From NCBI GenBank assembly GCA_036365455.1, contig JAWQUS010000030.1, positions 558,001 through 622,000 on the forward strand: a DNA stretch of 64,000 nt, read 5' to 3'. Positions within the stretch are counted from its first letter, which is position 1, and every line of letters begins with the position of its first letter. Below, piece after piece: positions 7,859-16,790 of the stretch. The stretch comes from Macrosoma leucophasiata (taxonomy: Eukaryota; Arthropoda; Insecta; Lepidoptera; Hedylidae). A program made the translations under genes and the position numbers. A model generated the notes under the pieces. The model saw only the letters and a program-made list of their open reading frames with translations, was not told where the DNA came from and ran no database searches.

Positions 7859-10810
7859 TCAGGGGCGGGCGCGGCGCGAAACGCGTCGGCGCGTTGTATT
7901 ATTTGCGGTTTGTGCAGTGTGATTCTGTAATCGATTATTCATTGCGGCGATGGCCAACGTGATCTCATCGTCCGGATCTTTTAAGACGTGCCTTGGACGT
8001 CTCCTTTTGGCGCGATCAAAAGGAGTGTATATCGCGGCCGCTCTGACCAGCGGATTCGGGTGGTGACTCGCCCGATCGAAATAGCGAGCTGAAGCTCGCT
8101 TCATAAACTGCCGGATGGTAGGCAGATTTGCATCAATGTGCAGGTTTTTATTACGTACGTACCAAGGCGCGCCTACGGCTCTATGTAAGAATCGGTTCTG
8201 CAAGGTTTGGAGTTTGCGAAGTATTGTCTTTTTCGCGTGGGCGAATACCGGGGACGCGTAACATAATATGGGCCTTATGCAGGACGTATAGGCACGGAGT
8301 TTGTTCCGGGCCGATAGCTTGCTCTTTTTGTTTAAGAGACAATGTAGTTGGGACAACACGAATGCAGCCTTTGCGCGCGCTGCTCTTACATGTGCAGCGA
8401 AGGACAGGTGCCGATCAAGCGTCACTCCTAAGTATTTGATTTTGTCCATCCAGGGGATGGGCTCGTCAAACATAAGGACTGGGGCTACGTTGGGTCTGGG
8501 AGCGCGGTCCCGTACAAAGAGTATGGCAGCGCTCTTACTCGGATTTACCTCTATACGCCAGCGGCGGAACCAAGACTCAAGGTCTTTGGCCGCCGCTTGC
8601 AGGGCTTTCCTTATGATCTCTGGCTTTCTGCCAGAGACGTAAATAGCGGTGTCGTCAGCGTACATTGCCACCTGAACGCCGCGGCGGATAGGGATATCGC
8701 TAGTGTATAGCGTGAATAGGAGGGGGGAGAGTACGGATCCTTGGGGAACACCGGCTGTTATGGTGTGACGGTTCGAGAGGGTGCCCTCTACTCGATATCG
8801 AAAGCCTCTGTCCGATAGAAAATCGCGAATGATGTGCACGATTTGGGTGGGCACTCCGAGAGTGTACAGCTTATATAATAAGCCGTTGTGCCACACGCGG
8901 TCGAACGCTTTAGCGATATCGAAGAAGAGGGCTCCCGTCATAATCTTTGTATCGAATTTACTGAGTATATGCTCAGTGATTCGATGCACTTGGTGGACAC
9001 AGGAGTGGCGAGCACGGAACCCGAACTGTTCGTCCGGGATCAAGTGCCGCACTCGGGTGAAATCTAAGAGTCGAGCGTACACGACGCGCTCGTAGAGTTT
9101 ACTAAGAGAACTGAGCAGACTTATCGGCCTGTATGACGAGGCCTGGTTGCTCGGCTTACCGGGCTTTTTAAACCCGATAACTGTGGCCTCTTTCCACGCG
9201 GGTGGAAACATACTATTTTTGAACGCTGCGTTGAGTATCGCAGCCAAAAGGGCAATGAGCAAGGGGGGAAAATTCCTAACTGTGCGATTGGAAATGCCGT
9301 CCGCACCCGGCGCTTTCCGCACTTTTAGACGCTTGATCAGGTCTGTCACCTCTGCGACTGTCACAGGTCTGAGAGGATCATCATTATTTTCGCTATTACC
9401 GTTAGCGTTTTCATCGACTGGCGTGTCGGGAATGGGACCGGTTTCGCGCGGGGGGGTTGGCGGTCTCGCGTTCCTACTTTCGACTTCTAAGTTTATCTTG
9501 TCTAAATGATCGGCAGCTATCGGCATCGTACTTGGAGAGCATTGAATCTCGAGTTCGCTCGCCAGGCATTCGGACTTTTCGAAGTCATCGAAGGCTGGCG
9601 GTTGGTTAGGGCGAATGAGGGGAGGCATGGATGCCTCCATAGGGGATTTGAAGCATTTGAAAAGCTTCCAGTACTCTGTATGAGAGGGGTCAAGGTCAGT
9701 GAGCTTTTGCTCCCAGCGGTCGTTATAGACTTCCACCTTGCATTTCTTGGCCTGACGTTGCCAGTATCGCATGGTGGATTTTCTATCGGCCGTTGGGGCA
9801 GAGTAGTAAGCTCTGGTAGTTGCATTCCTTTCCCTCACTATCTCCCGTACGTGCTCAGGGATAACGGCGTGACTGGGTACAGTCGCGGGTTTTTCCTCTG
9901 AGCATCCGTCTACGACAGATTGTACGTGATTAGTGAGAGTAAGGATCGCACTATTGACTTCGTCAGTGGTCTCTATCAGGGAGGGGATCGAATCTAAGTC
10001 TGCGGATGTGGTGGCGGCCAACTTGGATCTCACTTGAGACCAGTCGGTCACCACTCTCATCGGGATGTCGCTACGACCTGTATCGGTGGGACCGCTATGG
10101 GGGATAAATTCTATGATAACAGGTCTATGGTCTGAGTCTAACTCGTGTAGCACTCGTATAGAGTGTAAACGCAAGTTTACATTCTTTACGAGTGCTAGAT
10201 CGAGTATGTCGGGTCGTCCCATGTTGTCGTCATAACAATAGTGGGTGGGTTCGAGTGGCACTAGAATGTCTATAGGTGCTCTGTCAAGATAACGTTCAAG
10301 AACTGTCCCTCGTGCGTTAGACGAGTTACAGCTCCACATTATATGTTTGGCGTTGAGATCTCCTGCCACTATGACGGAGTCGCCAAGTTTAAATAGACGA
10401 TCTAGGTCGCCTACTAAGAGATCGCGTTGGGGGGATAGATACGCCGATACTATAGTGATCGGCTGATGACCGGTCATCGCTAGTAGGCAAACTGAGACTT
10501 CAATGTTCTCCAGGTCGTCGGGGGGGGATAGAGGCGTGCAATGCAGCGTACTCTTGTAATATATAAGGGTGCCTCCGAAGGCACCGTCTGTACGATCGTT
10601 TCGTACTAACCTATAATTGGCCAAGCTTGGGTTGCGGCGGGCGGGTTTTAAAAATGTCTCCTGGATGAGGAAGACATCAATATTTTTATCGCGGAGAAAT
10701 TCTCCCAGCTCATCGCGGAGGCCTGACATGCCATTGGCGTTAAAAAACCCTATTCTAAGTGAATAGGGTTTTATCCTGCTTGTTAAATTATTTAAAGGCC
10801 GTTCTGTCAT
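7859..10810 (-). CDS. Jockey-type LINE ORF2: apurinic-like endonuclease and reverse transcriptase
   Basis: 983 residues. ORF2 nicks target DNA and reverse-transcribes the element RNA at the nick. The endonuclease spans about residues 18-235: FFNANG (N24), LIQETF (E51), AGDLNAKH (149-156), GRPDILDLAL (198-207) and DSDHRPV (225-231); all expected catalytic positions are present. RT spans about 480-745: SYRPISLLSSLSK, FFDIAKAFDRVWH, GVPQGSVLSPLLF (688-700) and YADD (717-720). A C-terminal domain follows to 983. The ATG lies 7 bases after the ORF1 stop (TAAacccaaaATG), and the ORF2 frame is open 8 codons further upstream, overlapping the end of ORF1; termination-reinitiation is a plausible way to translate it. 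The domain pattern matches the jockey clade. No internal stop is seen. Confidence 0.94.
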   Translation of the reverse strand: MTERPLNNLTSRIKPYSLRIGFFNANGMSGLRDELGEFLRDKNIDVFLIQETFLKPARRNPSLANYRLVRNDRTDGAFGGTLIYYKSTLHCTPLSPPDDLENIEVSVCLLAMTGHQPITIVSAYLSPQRDLLVGDLDRLFKLGDSVIVAGDLNAKHIMWSCNSSNARGTVLERYLDRAPIDILVPLEPTHYCYDDNMGRPDILDLALVKNVNLRLHSIRVLHELDSDHRPVIIEFIPHSGPTDTGRSDIPMRVVTDWSQVRSKLAATTSADLDSIPSLIETTDEVNSAILTLTNHVQSVVDGCSEEKPATVPSHAVIPEHVREIVRERNATTRAYYSAPTADRKSTMRYWQRQAKKCKVEVYNDRWEQKLTDLDPSHTEYWKLFKCFKSPMEASMPPLIRPNQPPAFDDFEKSECLASELEIQCSPSTMPIAADHLDKINLEVESRNARPPTPPRETGPIPDTPVDENANGNSENNDDPLRPVTVAEVTDLIKRLKVRKAPGADGISNRTVRNFPPLLIALLAAILNAAFKNSMFPPAWKEATVIGFKKPGKPSNQASSYRPISLLSSLSKLYERVVYARLLDFTRVRHLIPDEQFGFRARHSCVHQVHRITEHILSKFDTKIMTGALFFDIAKAFDRVWHNGLLYKLYTLGVPTQIVHIIRDFLSDRGFRYRVEGTLSNRHTITAGVPQGSVLSPLLFTLYTSDIPIRRGVQVAMYADDTAIYVSGRKPEIIRKALQAAAKDLESWFRRWRIEVNPSKSAAILFVRDRAPRPNVAPVLMFDEPIPWMDKIKYLGVTLDRHLSFAAHVRAARAKAAFVLSQLHCLLNKKSKLSARNKLRAYTSCIRPILCYASPVFAHAKKTILRKLQTLQNRFLHRAVGAPWYVRNKNLHIDANLPTIRQFMKRASARYFDRASHHPNPLVRAAAIYTPFDRAKRRRPRHVLKDPDDEITLAIAAMNNRLQNHTAQTANNTTRRRVSRRARP

Positions 10811-10817
10811 TTTGGGT

Positions 10818-12737
10818 TTATCGGGGGGTGTTATTTATCAGCCTGTTGACGTCGGCTGCGGCCAGGACCATTTCTACCATGGCGTTGGGGAGGTGGGGAT
10901 TGGATTTAAAATAGGTGTAACGGTCCAGCAGGGGCTGGAGTTTGCTCATGTCGAACATGAGCGAGAAGGAGAGTACCTCGCTGATGAGGTCGAGAGGCGC
11001 CTGAGGGGGGCCGGGGGCGGAGGCCTGAGGGGCCTTGGGGGGGGCCTGAGGGGCCTGGGTGGGCTTGCGGCGAGGTGCAGCAGTGGCGGCCAGCGGGGGC
11101 CTCATGGGGGTTGGCACAGGGGCCGGGGCGGGGGCGGGGGCCGGGGCCGGGGCCGGGGCACGGGCCGGGGCCGGTGAAGGGGCAGCCTGAGGGGCCACCG
11201 CGGGAGCCTGAGCGACCGGGGTGGTCCTGGGTGGCGGGATCCCTTCCTTAAGAGGGGGGAAATGGGTGGTGCTCATGAGGGAGGGCGGGGGGCCAGTCCT
11301 CCATGCGGGGGCCAAGATGGGGTTGGGGGTCCTCTCGAATTGAGGGGGGGCCGCTCTGGGCGGGATTGGGCGACGACCCCTGGTGGGGATTCGTGCCGAT
11401 TTGGGTGCCTCCTTGCACCCCCTATAATTGGCGGGGTGTCCTGCCTGCCCACACAGGATGCAGCTCGGGGGTTCCGTGCATGCAGCCCTGTCTTTTGGGC
11501 GTGAGCATTCGGCTGTCGCATGGTCCTCCAGGCACTTTACGCACCTGGGGCGCATCCTGCACCGACCAGAGGCATGGCCATAACGCTGGCAGTTATGGCA
11601 CTGCCCTAAGTTTCCCTTTTTGTTGGGAGGCTCGATATGTATGCCACTGAGGCCCGCGACTTCTTTGATATAGAAGATTGCGTTGGCCTCTTTAGTGTTT
11701 TCGAGCACGACTAACACCATATTGAGGTGGCCGTTTTGACCCTTGTGCCCGCGGTGCATTCTGTGCACCTGCAGGACAGGGAGGGCTTTGACCTCTTTGA
11801 GGTCGGCCATAATTTCTTCGGACGAGAGGAAGATGGGAATGTTGCGTATCACTACGCGACGACGCTTCTCCTCGGGGAGGGCGTAGGTGAAATATTGAAG
11901 ACCCCTTGCGTCAAAGAGCGCAGTGGCCGTACGGTGGTGGGCGGATGACTCTAATTGGATGTGGTAACACCCTTCTTTAGGATTCCACCTTGTGTGGAGG
12001 GGGACGACTCCTTTTATTTTCAGCCCTGCTGAAATATTGGTCCAAGTGTAATGCTCGGAACCTAGGAGCTTAAGGGGTGGGGGGCGCTTCGACTTGGAAG
12101 CGTCGGAGGCGCTAGCGGTCTGAGAGCGCGCGGGTTGCGTGCTCGACTGAGAGGGGCGCGGGGGAGATGCGCTACCCTGAGAGGGGGTCGCTTGGGACGG
12201 GGGAGTGGCTGTGACCTTAACGGCCTTTGCCGGAGTGATCGGTTCCTCAGCCTGGGCTTTGCGGCGGGATTTCCGCTTACGCTTGCCACCTTCTACCAGC
12301 GTGAAATCATCACTACCGGAGTCGGAGGCAGACTCGGCCCCGGACGCCTGTCCTACAGACATTGCGTCCGAGTCCGGGTCAGTAGCGCGTACAGTGGAGG
12401 GGGCGGAAATGGCCGATGTGGCCGTTGAGGCCGATGTGGCCGATGAGGAAGATATTGAAGTTCCGACTGAGGTCCAAGAGGAGCCGGATGAAGAGGAGGA
12501 CTGGGATTGATCCGATGTGGAAGCAGAGAGGCCCAAGATGGGCGAGCGCGAGCGCGACCGTGATTGGACGCGAGGGGGGTCTTCCGAGCGTGGAGAGCGC
12601 GGGCGGGACGGGCCGGGGTCCTGGGACTGGTCCTTGTCGGTGGGTGGGTCAAGGATTGGCAATAAGTGCGCGAATTCTTTTAAGAACTTTGGGTCTGCCT
12701 TAAGGGCGGCAATAAATTTCGCCTCGGCGGTAGACAT
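10818..12737 (-). CDS. Jockey-type LINE ORF1: RNA-binding gag-like protein
   Basis: 639 residues. ORF1 proteins coat element RNA and are needed for retrotransposition. In order: a Ser/Arg-rich, low-complexity N-terminus (about 45-145); a basic nuclear-localisation-like patch KRKRKSRRK (about 150); the globular domain found in jockey gag proteins (about 225-365, with TRWNPKEGCYHIQL and VVIRNIP); three zinc knuckles, CHNCQRYGHASGRC, CVKCLEDHATAEC and CILCGQAGHPANYRGC; a proline/alanine-rich linker with a run of PA repeats; and a short conserved-looking C-terminus. The start ATG at 12737 is the first in frame. The PA run corresponds to a GC-rich stretch at about 11110-11175 that could vary in length between copies. 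Open throughout. Confidence 0.92.
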   Translation of the reverse strand: MSTAEAKFIAALKADPKFLKEFAHLLPILDPPTDKDQSQDPGPSRPRSPRSEDPPRVQSRSRSRSPILGLSASTSDQSQSSSSSGSSWTSVGTSISSSSATSASTATSAISAPSTVRATDPDSDAMSVGQASGAESASDSGSDDFTLVEGGKRKRKSRRKAQAEEPITPAKAVKVTATPPSQATPSQGSASPPRPSQSSTQPARSQTASASDASKSKRPPPLKLLGSEHYTWTNISAGLKIKGVVPLHTRWNPKEGCYHIQLESSAHHRTATALFDARGLQYFTYALPEEKRRRVVIRNIPIFLSSEEIMADLKEVKALPVLQVHRMHRGHKGQNGHLNMVLVVLENTKEANAIFYIKEVAGLSGIHIEPPNKKGNLGQCHNCQRYGHASGRCRMRPRCVKCLEDHATAECSRPKDRAACTEPPSCILCGQAGHPANYRGCKEAPKSARIPTRGRRPIPPRAAPPQFERTPNPILAPAWRTGPPPSLMSTTHFPPLKEGIPPPRTTPVAQAPAVAPQAAPSPAPARAPAPAPAPAPAPAPVPTPMRPPLAATAAPRRKPTQAPQAPPKAPQASAPGPPQAPLDLISEVLSFSLMFDMSKLQPLLDRYTYFKSNPHLPNAMVEMVLAAADVNRLINNTPR

Positions 12738-13624
12738 GATGTCTAAGGCCGGGCTGAAAGTAAATTGGGAAAAATGGTCACAGACCGGGATTTACGCGAG
12801 TGGTGTTGGTTTTAATCCCTATATCGACCTAATTAACGCGCGGAGCAAGAGGGTTCGATTAAGCGAACACGTTCCCCGGGAAGAACCCACAACAAACCCG
12901 GGGCAATCGTGTGTTTTAAAACGCGCCTATAAATTGATCGCGGGGTATTTATCCCTACCTCCCGGGTGGGACAACCCGGGAGTGTGTGAGGTGAAAATAC
13001 CTCCTCGCCGGGATAGGCGAGGAGGGTGTGTCCTATGGTGAGCCCTAAGCTTGTATCGCCCTCGGCCAATCTTAATGTGCCGAGGGGCCCTAAGGTAACG
13101 TCTGTCTGTCAGTACTTGTACGGCAGAGACTATGGGGTCACTCCAAATGCCTCTGTTCTAACCGTACACTTCCGATTTCGCTTTAGCCTGAAGGGCGCAG
13201 CAACGTCACGGGTCTTCGTTTAGTCGGTTTCGTTGGCACTGTTAAGTTTCAGCCGACTTGCCCTGAGGGGGCCAACTTGTTGTATAATTGTTGACGCTTC
13301 GGAACTGGTAGGAACTGCGTACACCCCAATTCCTCGAACACGGCGGTCGGTCAAAAGACTGACTGCCGTTATCGGCAATTAGGACTTAAACCCAATTCCA
13401 CGAAACAACGATTAGTCAAGGACTAATCGTCGTTATCGGTAATTAGGGCTTAAACCCCAATTCCTCGAAACGGGCGGTCGGTCAAGGACTAACCGTCGTT
13501 ATCGCAGATTAGGGCGGCGATAAGCCGAAACTCGCGAACAATACACTCGCGATAGCGCTCTACCAGAAGGGAGAGCGAGAACAAAGGAAGCGTGCGTTCA
13601 GGACGAGCGCACGAACCGGAAAGT
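12738..13624 (-). other. Jockey LINE 5' UTR (internal promoter region)
   Basis: 887 bases upstream of ORF1 with no conserved frame. LINEs of this type start transcription inside this region. It contains three imperfect tandem units at 13322-13517, described separately. I cannot point to a specific initiator. Confidence 0.7.
13322..13517. repeat. Three tandem about 65-bp units with hairpins in the LINE 5' UTR
   Basis: Units start near 13322, 13389 and 13453. Each holds a CCAATTCC(T/A)CGAA block, then an inverted repeat, then CGTTATCG and ATTAGG. The middle hairpin is perfect: ACGATTAGTC-AAG-GACTAATCGT. The first and third have different stem bases that still pair, mostly with G-U type pairs. 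Tandem 5' UTR units often carry promoter activity in LINEs; that role is inferred. Confidence 0.8.
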
Positions 13625-13634
13625 CTGTTCGTTT
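13625..13634. repeat. Target site duplication of the jockey LINE, right copy
   Basis: CTGTTCGTTT, identical to 7525-7534. The base before it differs (T here, A at the left), which fixes this end of the duplication. Confidence 0.85.
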
Positions 13635-13744
13635 ATGAGTAATGCTCCTTTTATATAAACGATGACTCGAAGGGATGACGTCACGATTCTGTCAAGGCGC
13701 ATTAGAGTGAAGTTAGGTGCGCCTTCCGTTTCATGACTGCGACA
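13632..13744 (-). repeat. 5' LTR of G1, U3 part
   Basis: It continues the LTR interrupted at 7531 and matches 2637-2749. It ends TGCGACA next to a TA tract. The U3 promoter elements are listed separately. Confidence 0.9.
13647..13683 (-). promoter_or_regulatory. G1 U3 promoter: TGACGTCA palindrome and TATA box
   Basis: On the minus strand a perfect CRE/ATF-type palindrome TGACGTCA (13683-13676) precedes TATATAAAAGG (13657-13647) by about 18 bases. Transcription would start 25-30 bases further on, which is where the jockey LINE is inserted, so this promoter is now about 6 kb from gag. Confidence 0.65.
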
Positions 13745-13756
13745 TATATATATATA
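13745..13756. repeat. (TA)n spacer between elements G1 and E2
   Basis: Twelve bases of TA separate the G1 5' LTR end (TGCGACA) from the E2 LTR start (TGTCGGAG). It is the shared remnant of the microsatellite target. Confidence 0.85.
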
Positions 13757-14279
13757 TGTCGGAGAAAGAACGTTAATCTCGACATCATCATTAGTGGTTA
13801 TGTGTTTAGTGGGCGTCTTGAGGGTTAAATGCTAGCACAAAACAATAAGTCACTATTATCAGTCAGATTTAATCACTTTAACAGAATATCACTGCTTAAC
13901 TTTACACTCAAAACTCTTTGATGTAATTACACTTTTAAACTTTTAAGTACAACGAGCAGCGGGTTCGCGACACCGATCTTATTTCGCCAAATCAAATAGT
14001 ACTCCACTGTCCAACCAAAGAATGATCCACCTCGATCAACAACGACACATTTTATAACCTCCGTCAACGGCGATCTGTCAGATGGCGCCTCGACCCCGCT
14101 CGAGGCGTACCCTCAACTCGGTAATGTACTTTTATAATACAATTACTCTTTAAATGAAATAATGATTTTAAACGATAACAAAATCTAACAAATCAAATTA
14201 ACTTAAAATAATATTTTTAGCAAGGTATTTCTATAGCCTAGTACTTTACAGAACCAACAATAAACTTCTTGCTCCGACA
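13757..14279 (-). repeat. 3' LTR of E2 (523 bp)
   Basis: Same length and, by eye, same sequence as 16778-17300. It includes an 8-bp-stem hairpin CGCCTCGA/TCGAGGCG and a TATA-like TATTATAAAAG on the minus strand. Apart from the ends it does not resemble the G1 LTR. Confidence 0.92.
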
Positions 14280-14566
14280 CGGCCGTCCTGACGTTTCACA
14301 CGTCCTCGTGTGATGTTGAAGGACCAGCATCATCATTATCTGTAAGGATAGAAATAACATTTTGTACGACATAGCTCGGCTACTCCTGACAAAGTAAATT
14401 CTCCTCTTCCGTTGTTACTTTAAACATGTTTTGTGTAACCCCTTTTGTTACATCCTAAGTCAAATAGGAAGTACAGTCATTCAACATCATCATCCATAAT
14501 AATCTTAACTGCCAACTCATATTAACTAGACATCCACCTCACCATCTATCAACCTATATGAAACTT
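14280..14566 (-). other. E2 internal 3' region next to the LTR
   Basis: It starts with the conserved CACACGAGGACGTGTG hairpin and CAGGACGGCCG (minus strand) beside the LTR, as in G1. The rest is AT-rich with no frame. Confidence 0.55.
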
Positions 14567-14754
14567 GTCTGAAAGGCCAACTCGCCACAAAGCAATCAAC
14601 ATCACCACTGTCTGTACGGCCACCTCGCCGTTTAGCAATGCTGTCAGATTGGCCACCTCGCCATTTAGTAATGCTGTCACATTGGCCACCTCGCCATTTA
14701 GCAATGCTGTCTGATTGGCCACCTCGCCACCTAGTAATGCTGTCCCAGAGGCCA
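14567..14754. repeat. 33-bp tandem repeat in E2
   Basis: Four clear units begin at 14608, 14641, 14674 and 14707, with partial units on both sides; each contains GGCCACCTCGCC. The period is a multiple of three, so the minus strand reads as an 11-residue repeat (TALLNGEVANL-like) within an 86-codon frame at 14549-14809. No known protein repeat is recognised. Confidence 0.88.
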
Positions 14755-14809
14755 ACAACTCAACAACCAGCACTTCCCTCCAGGAATGCCAAATCATCTC
14801 ATATTCCAC

Positions 14810-14945
14810 CCAGAGTCAACACACTGATACTCTGGCATAGTCACGAAACCCGTGAACCAAGAACCTGTACACACATGTTCACACACAACGTTTTCAATAT
14901 TCGTCACATCATATCAATTGGTACTTGAGTCTCAGTGTCCGCTAC
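14810..14945 (-). pseudogene. Remnant of the pol 3' end and following region in E2
   Basis: It aligns by eye with G1 at about 3225-3370: shared blocks include GATACTCTGG, GAACCAAGAACCTG and GGTACTTGA. That covers the last codons of pol and the bases after it. It shows E2 derives from a G1-like element. Confidence 0.65.
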
Positions 14946-14969
14946 CTAATCATAAGAATCTGTTTAGCC

Positions 14970-15209
14970 CACAATAGCAGGTAAGATTCCTACAGCATTA
15001 AGATGAGAGACCATATACACAGACGAACAGTGATGATCGTTACCCACAAAAGCAGGAAAGACCACATACACATTAGACGAACAGTGATGATCGTTACCCA
15101 CAAAAGCAGGCAAGACCACATACACATTAAACGAACAGTGATGATCGTTACCCACAAAAGCAGGAAAGACCACATAACAGTGATAGTCGTCACCCACTAA
15201 AGCAGGAGA
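14970..15209. repeat. 54-bp tandem repeat in E2
   Basis: Units begin near 15009 (51 bp), 15060 (54 bp), 15114 (54 bp) and 15168 (42 bp), each with GATGATCGTTACCCAC or a variant and AAAGCAGG. The two 54-bp units differ at only a few bases. The two long frames here are by-products of the period being divisible by three. Confidence 0.88.
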
Positions 15210-15410
15210 GACCACACTTATTAAATCACAAGGATCCTATAATTTCTTCCCGTAATTACCCACAGGTGAAACCATTATCAACTTTACCGTTTGACTAACT
15301 TTTTCAAACTATCTACCCCAATAGAGGGAATGAAATTAGCCATTTTCTTAACTTAACCATGTGTTAGGTTAAATTTCAACTCTAGGCATAGGATTACATT
15401 GAAAACATTT

Positions 15411-15794
15411 TCAACGGGAAATGCCACAAATTGGTGATTTGTACCGATTCACCATGACCTGGCAATTGAACCCATTCATCAGCTGTTGCGAGGTCATAAC
15501 AAAATGAAAACGACTCACCAAATTGACGATTGCCTCAGTGACAGATTTCCCTCCGCATACGTCCAATTGTCTCACACAGGATGTGATGGCAGGTTGCGAG
15601 CCACCGCCTGGTTTCGAACATCCTGATGCCACGTGACCCTCAGCACCAAACTTCAAGCATGTCAGGGAAGGTTTTGTCGTAACCACGGCCATGTGGTCGG
15701 AATTTAAAATATCTCGAAGCTGTTTGTTGCTCTTCATACAAACGACTGAAACATTAAAAACATCTATCACCAAATTTTCCGCATAGTATAACAT
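15411..15794 (-). pseudogene. Gag zinc-knuckle and protease remnant in E2
   Basis: The frame contains CLKFGAEGHVASGC, matching the second G1 knuckle CYKCGKPGHIASRC except that the second cysteine is replaced by phenylalanine, so it would not bind zinc normally. The residues after it loosely follow the G1 protease region, but the DSGA active site is not recognisable. The short frame is a chance survivor inside a decayed polyprotein. Confidence 0.65.
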
Positions 15795-15884
15795 TTTATA
15801 GGAGGAAGAATTAACCTAGGACCCTTATTGTCTTGCAGAGTATGAGACTTCATATTTTCTCGATAACATCACTTTACGATTCGA

Positions 15885-16206
15885 TTACTTTAACTACAAC
15901 AGTAGCGTAGTGGCAGCAGGCCACCACCACCGCGCTGGGGGTCCCGGGTCCAATTCCCGGGTCGGGGGCCATCAGAGACAACGGCTCAAAATCCTTCATC
16001 AACGACTTCACTGGGATTTCTCCATTTTCTGGAAGATTCCCAGTATACCTCGGGGTTTAGTAATGTGCCCGGAGATGGCAACAGGTTCGCCACCTGTTAC
16101 ATGGGCCAAAACGCAACCGGCGAGTTGTGGGTGCCCGCATGCATGCTTGAATTATTTGCATTTACCTCTGCCTACCCCTTTGGGGATAACAGGTATGAAG
16201 TTAAGT
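15885..16206 (+). mobile_element. SINE-A copy inserted in E2
   Basis: It has the tRNA-like head (TAGCGTAGTGG as A box, GGTCCAATTCCC as a weakened B box) and the family body and tail (GGGGATAACAGGTATGAAG). The flanks ATCACTTTACGATTCGA (15868-15884) and ATCACTTAACGATTCGA (16207-16223) form a 17-bp duplication with one mismatch. Confidence 0.85.
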
Positions 16207-16223
16207 ATCACTTAACGATTCGA

Positions 16224-16648
16224 AAATAGCGTATGTTCAAGTTTAATTTGAATGTGGGTACTTATTTCTCAATAAAAAAATATGTCGTCGCAGCCGGTCT
16301 CCTCTTTATCAATATTACACAATAAGACACTAGACTTGACAATAGGCTTGCATAAGCAGAGTCTTTTCACCATCTTGCAGTTTACCAGAAAAAAAAAATT
16401 AAAATAGTCACCACGCATGTTTCTTAGGTGTCAAAACGAGAGAAAATTAAATTCAGCCCATTAGGAAAAGCAATGTGGGAAAACCCTGTCGCGACCGATC
16501 TAACTTTACTAAGTATAAGAATAAGTTGACTCCCCTGTTTTTTTTTCGATCCGATACGCCGATGTCCGCAGGTGCTAGTCAGGCTCGAGCCTCCGTCTCT
16601 GCGTTATTTGGTTGAAATTTGGGCAACGTAATCCGTATACCCAGCGGA
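16224..16648. other. E2 internal sequence of unknown content
   Basis: No frame, tandem repeat or recognised homology. By position it corresponds to gag in G1, but I could not align it. Confidence 0.4.
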
Positions 16649-16790
16649 TCACGGATTGTGCAGCGCCTCCACAAGCAACTGCATGCTATTTTGTTGCGCC
16701 TCTAACAAAACGCGCGCGCCATTATTAACTTTCATTGATCTACCCACGTTTTGTGCCTGCACCGATCCCACTTCTGATGTCGGAGAAAGA
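16649..16790 (-). pseudogene. Gag N-terminal remnant of E2, reading out of the LTR
   Basis: The minus strand translates to SEVGSVQAQ... and LLEAQQNSMQLLVEAL followed by a stop at 16649-16651. This parallels SDVGSNRAD... and LLFEMQNRQMQALIQAL in G1 gag. As in G1, the frame begins inside the LTR and crosses the PBS-like site at once. No ATG precedes it in frame before a stop in the LTR. Confidence 0.7.

Larger units (their letters stand above)
7532..13624 (-). mobile_element. Jockey-type LINE, near full length, inserted in the G1 5' LTR
   Basis: On the minus strand the order is 5' UTR (13624-12738), ORF1 (12737-10818), ORF2 (10810-7859), 3' UTR (7858-7592) and a 60-nt poly(A) (T-run at 7532-7591). 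It is flanked by a direct repeat CTGTTCGTTT at 7525-7534 and 13625-13634; the last three T are ambiguous with the tail. The uninterrupted 3' LTR (around 2630-2640) shows the pre-insertion sequence. Both ORFs are open and the tail is long, so the copy is probably young and possibly active. Higher GC than the surroundings (ORF1 especially) marks it as a separate insert. Confidence 0.95.
2452..13744 (-). mobile_element. G1: Ty3/gypsy-type LTR retrotransposon, near-complete, interrupted by a jockey LINE
   Basis: On the minus strand the order is 5' LTR (13744-13632 plus 7531-7347), PBS-like site, gag-pol (7388-3318), a 3' non-coding region (3317-2750) and 3' LTR (2749-2452). LTR ends are TGTCGCAG and CCCGATA. 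The LTRs are 298 bp each once the inserted LINE is removed, and I see no difference between them, so insertion is recent. There is no env-like frame, hence a retrotransposon rather than an errantivirus. The only large lesion is the nested LINE in the 5' LTR. Confidence 0.92.

Noticed and set aside
11262..11650. Several GC-rich frames on both strands around ORF1
   Set aside because: They are other-frame shadows of the Pro/Ala-rich, GC-rich jockey ORF1.
14567..15209. CRISPR-like array
   Set aside because: Units are directly adjacent with no variable spacers, and the genome is eukaryotic.
14990..15215. Overlapping frames on both strands in the 54-bp array
   Set aside because: The period is divisible by three and the units lack stops, so frames stay open by chance.
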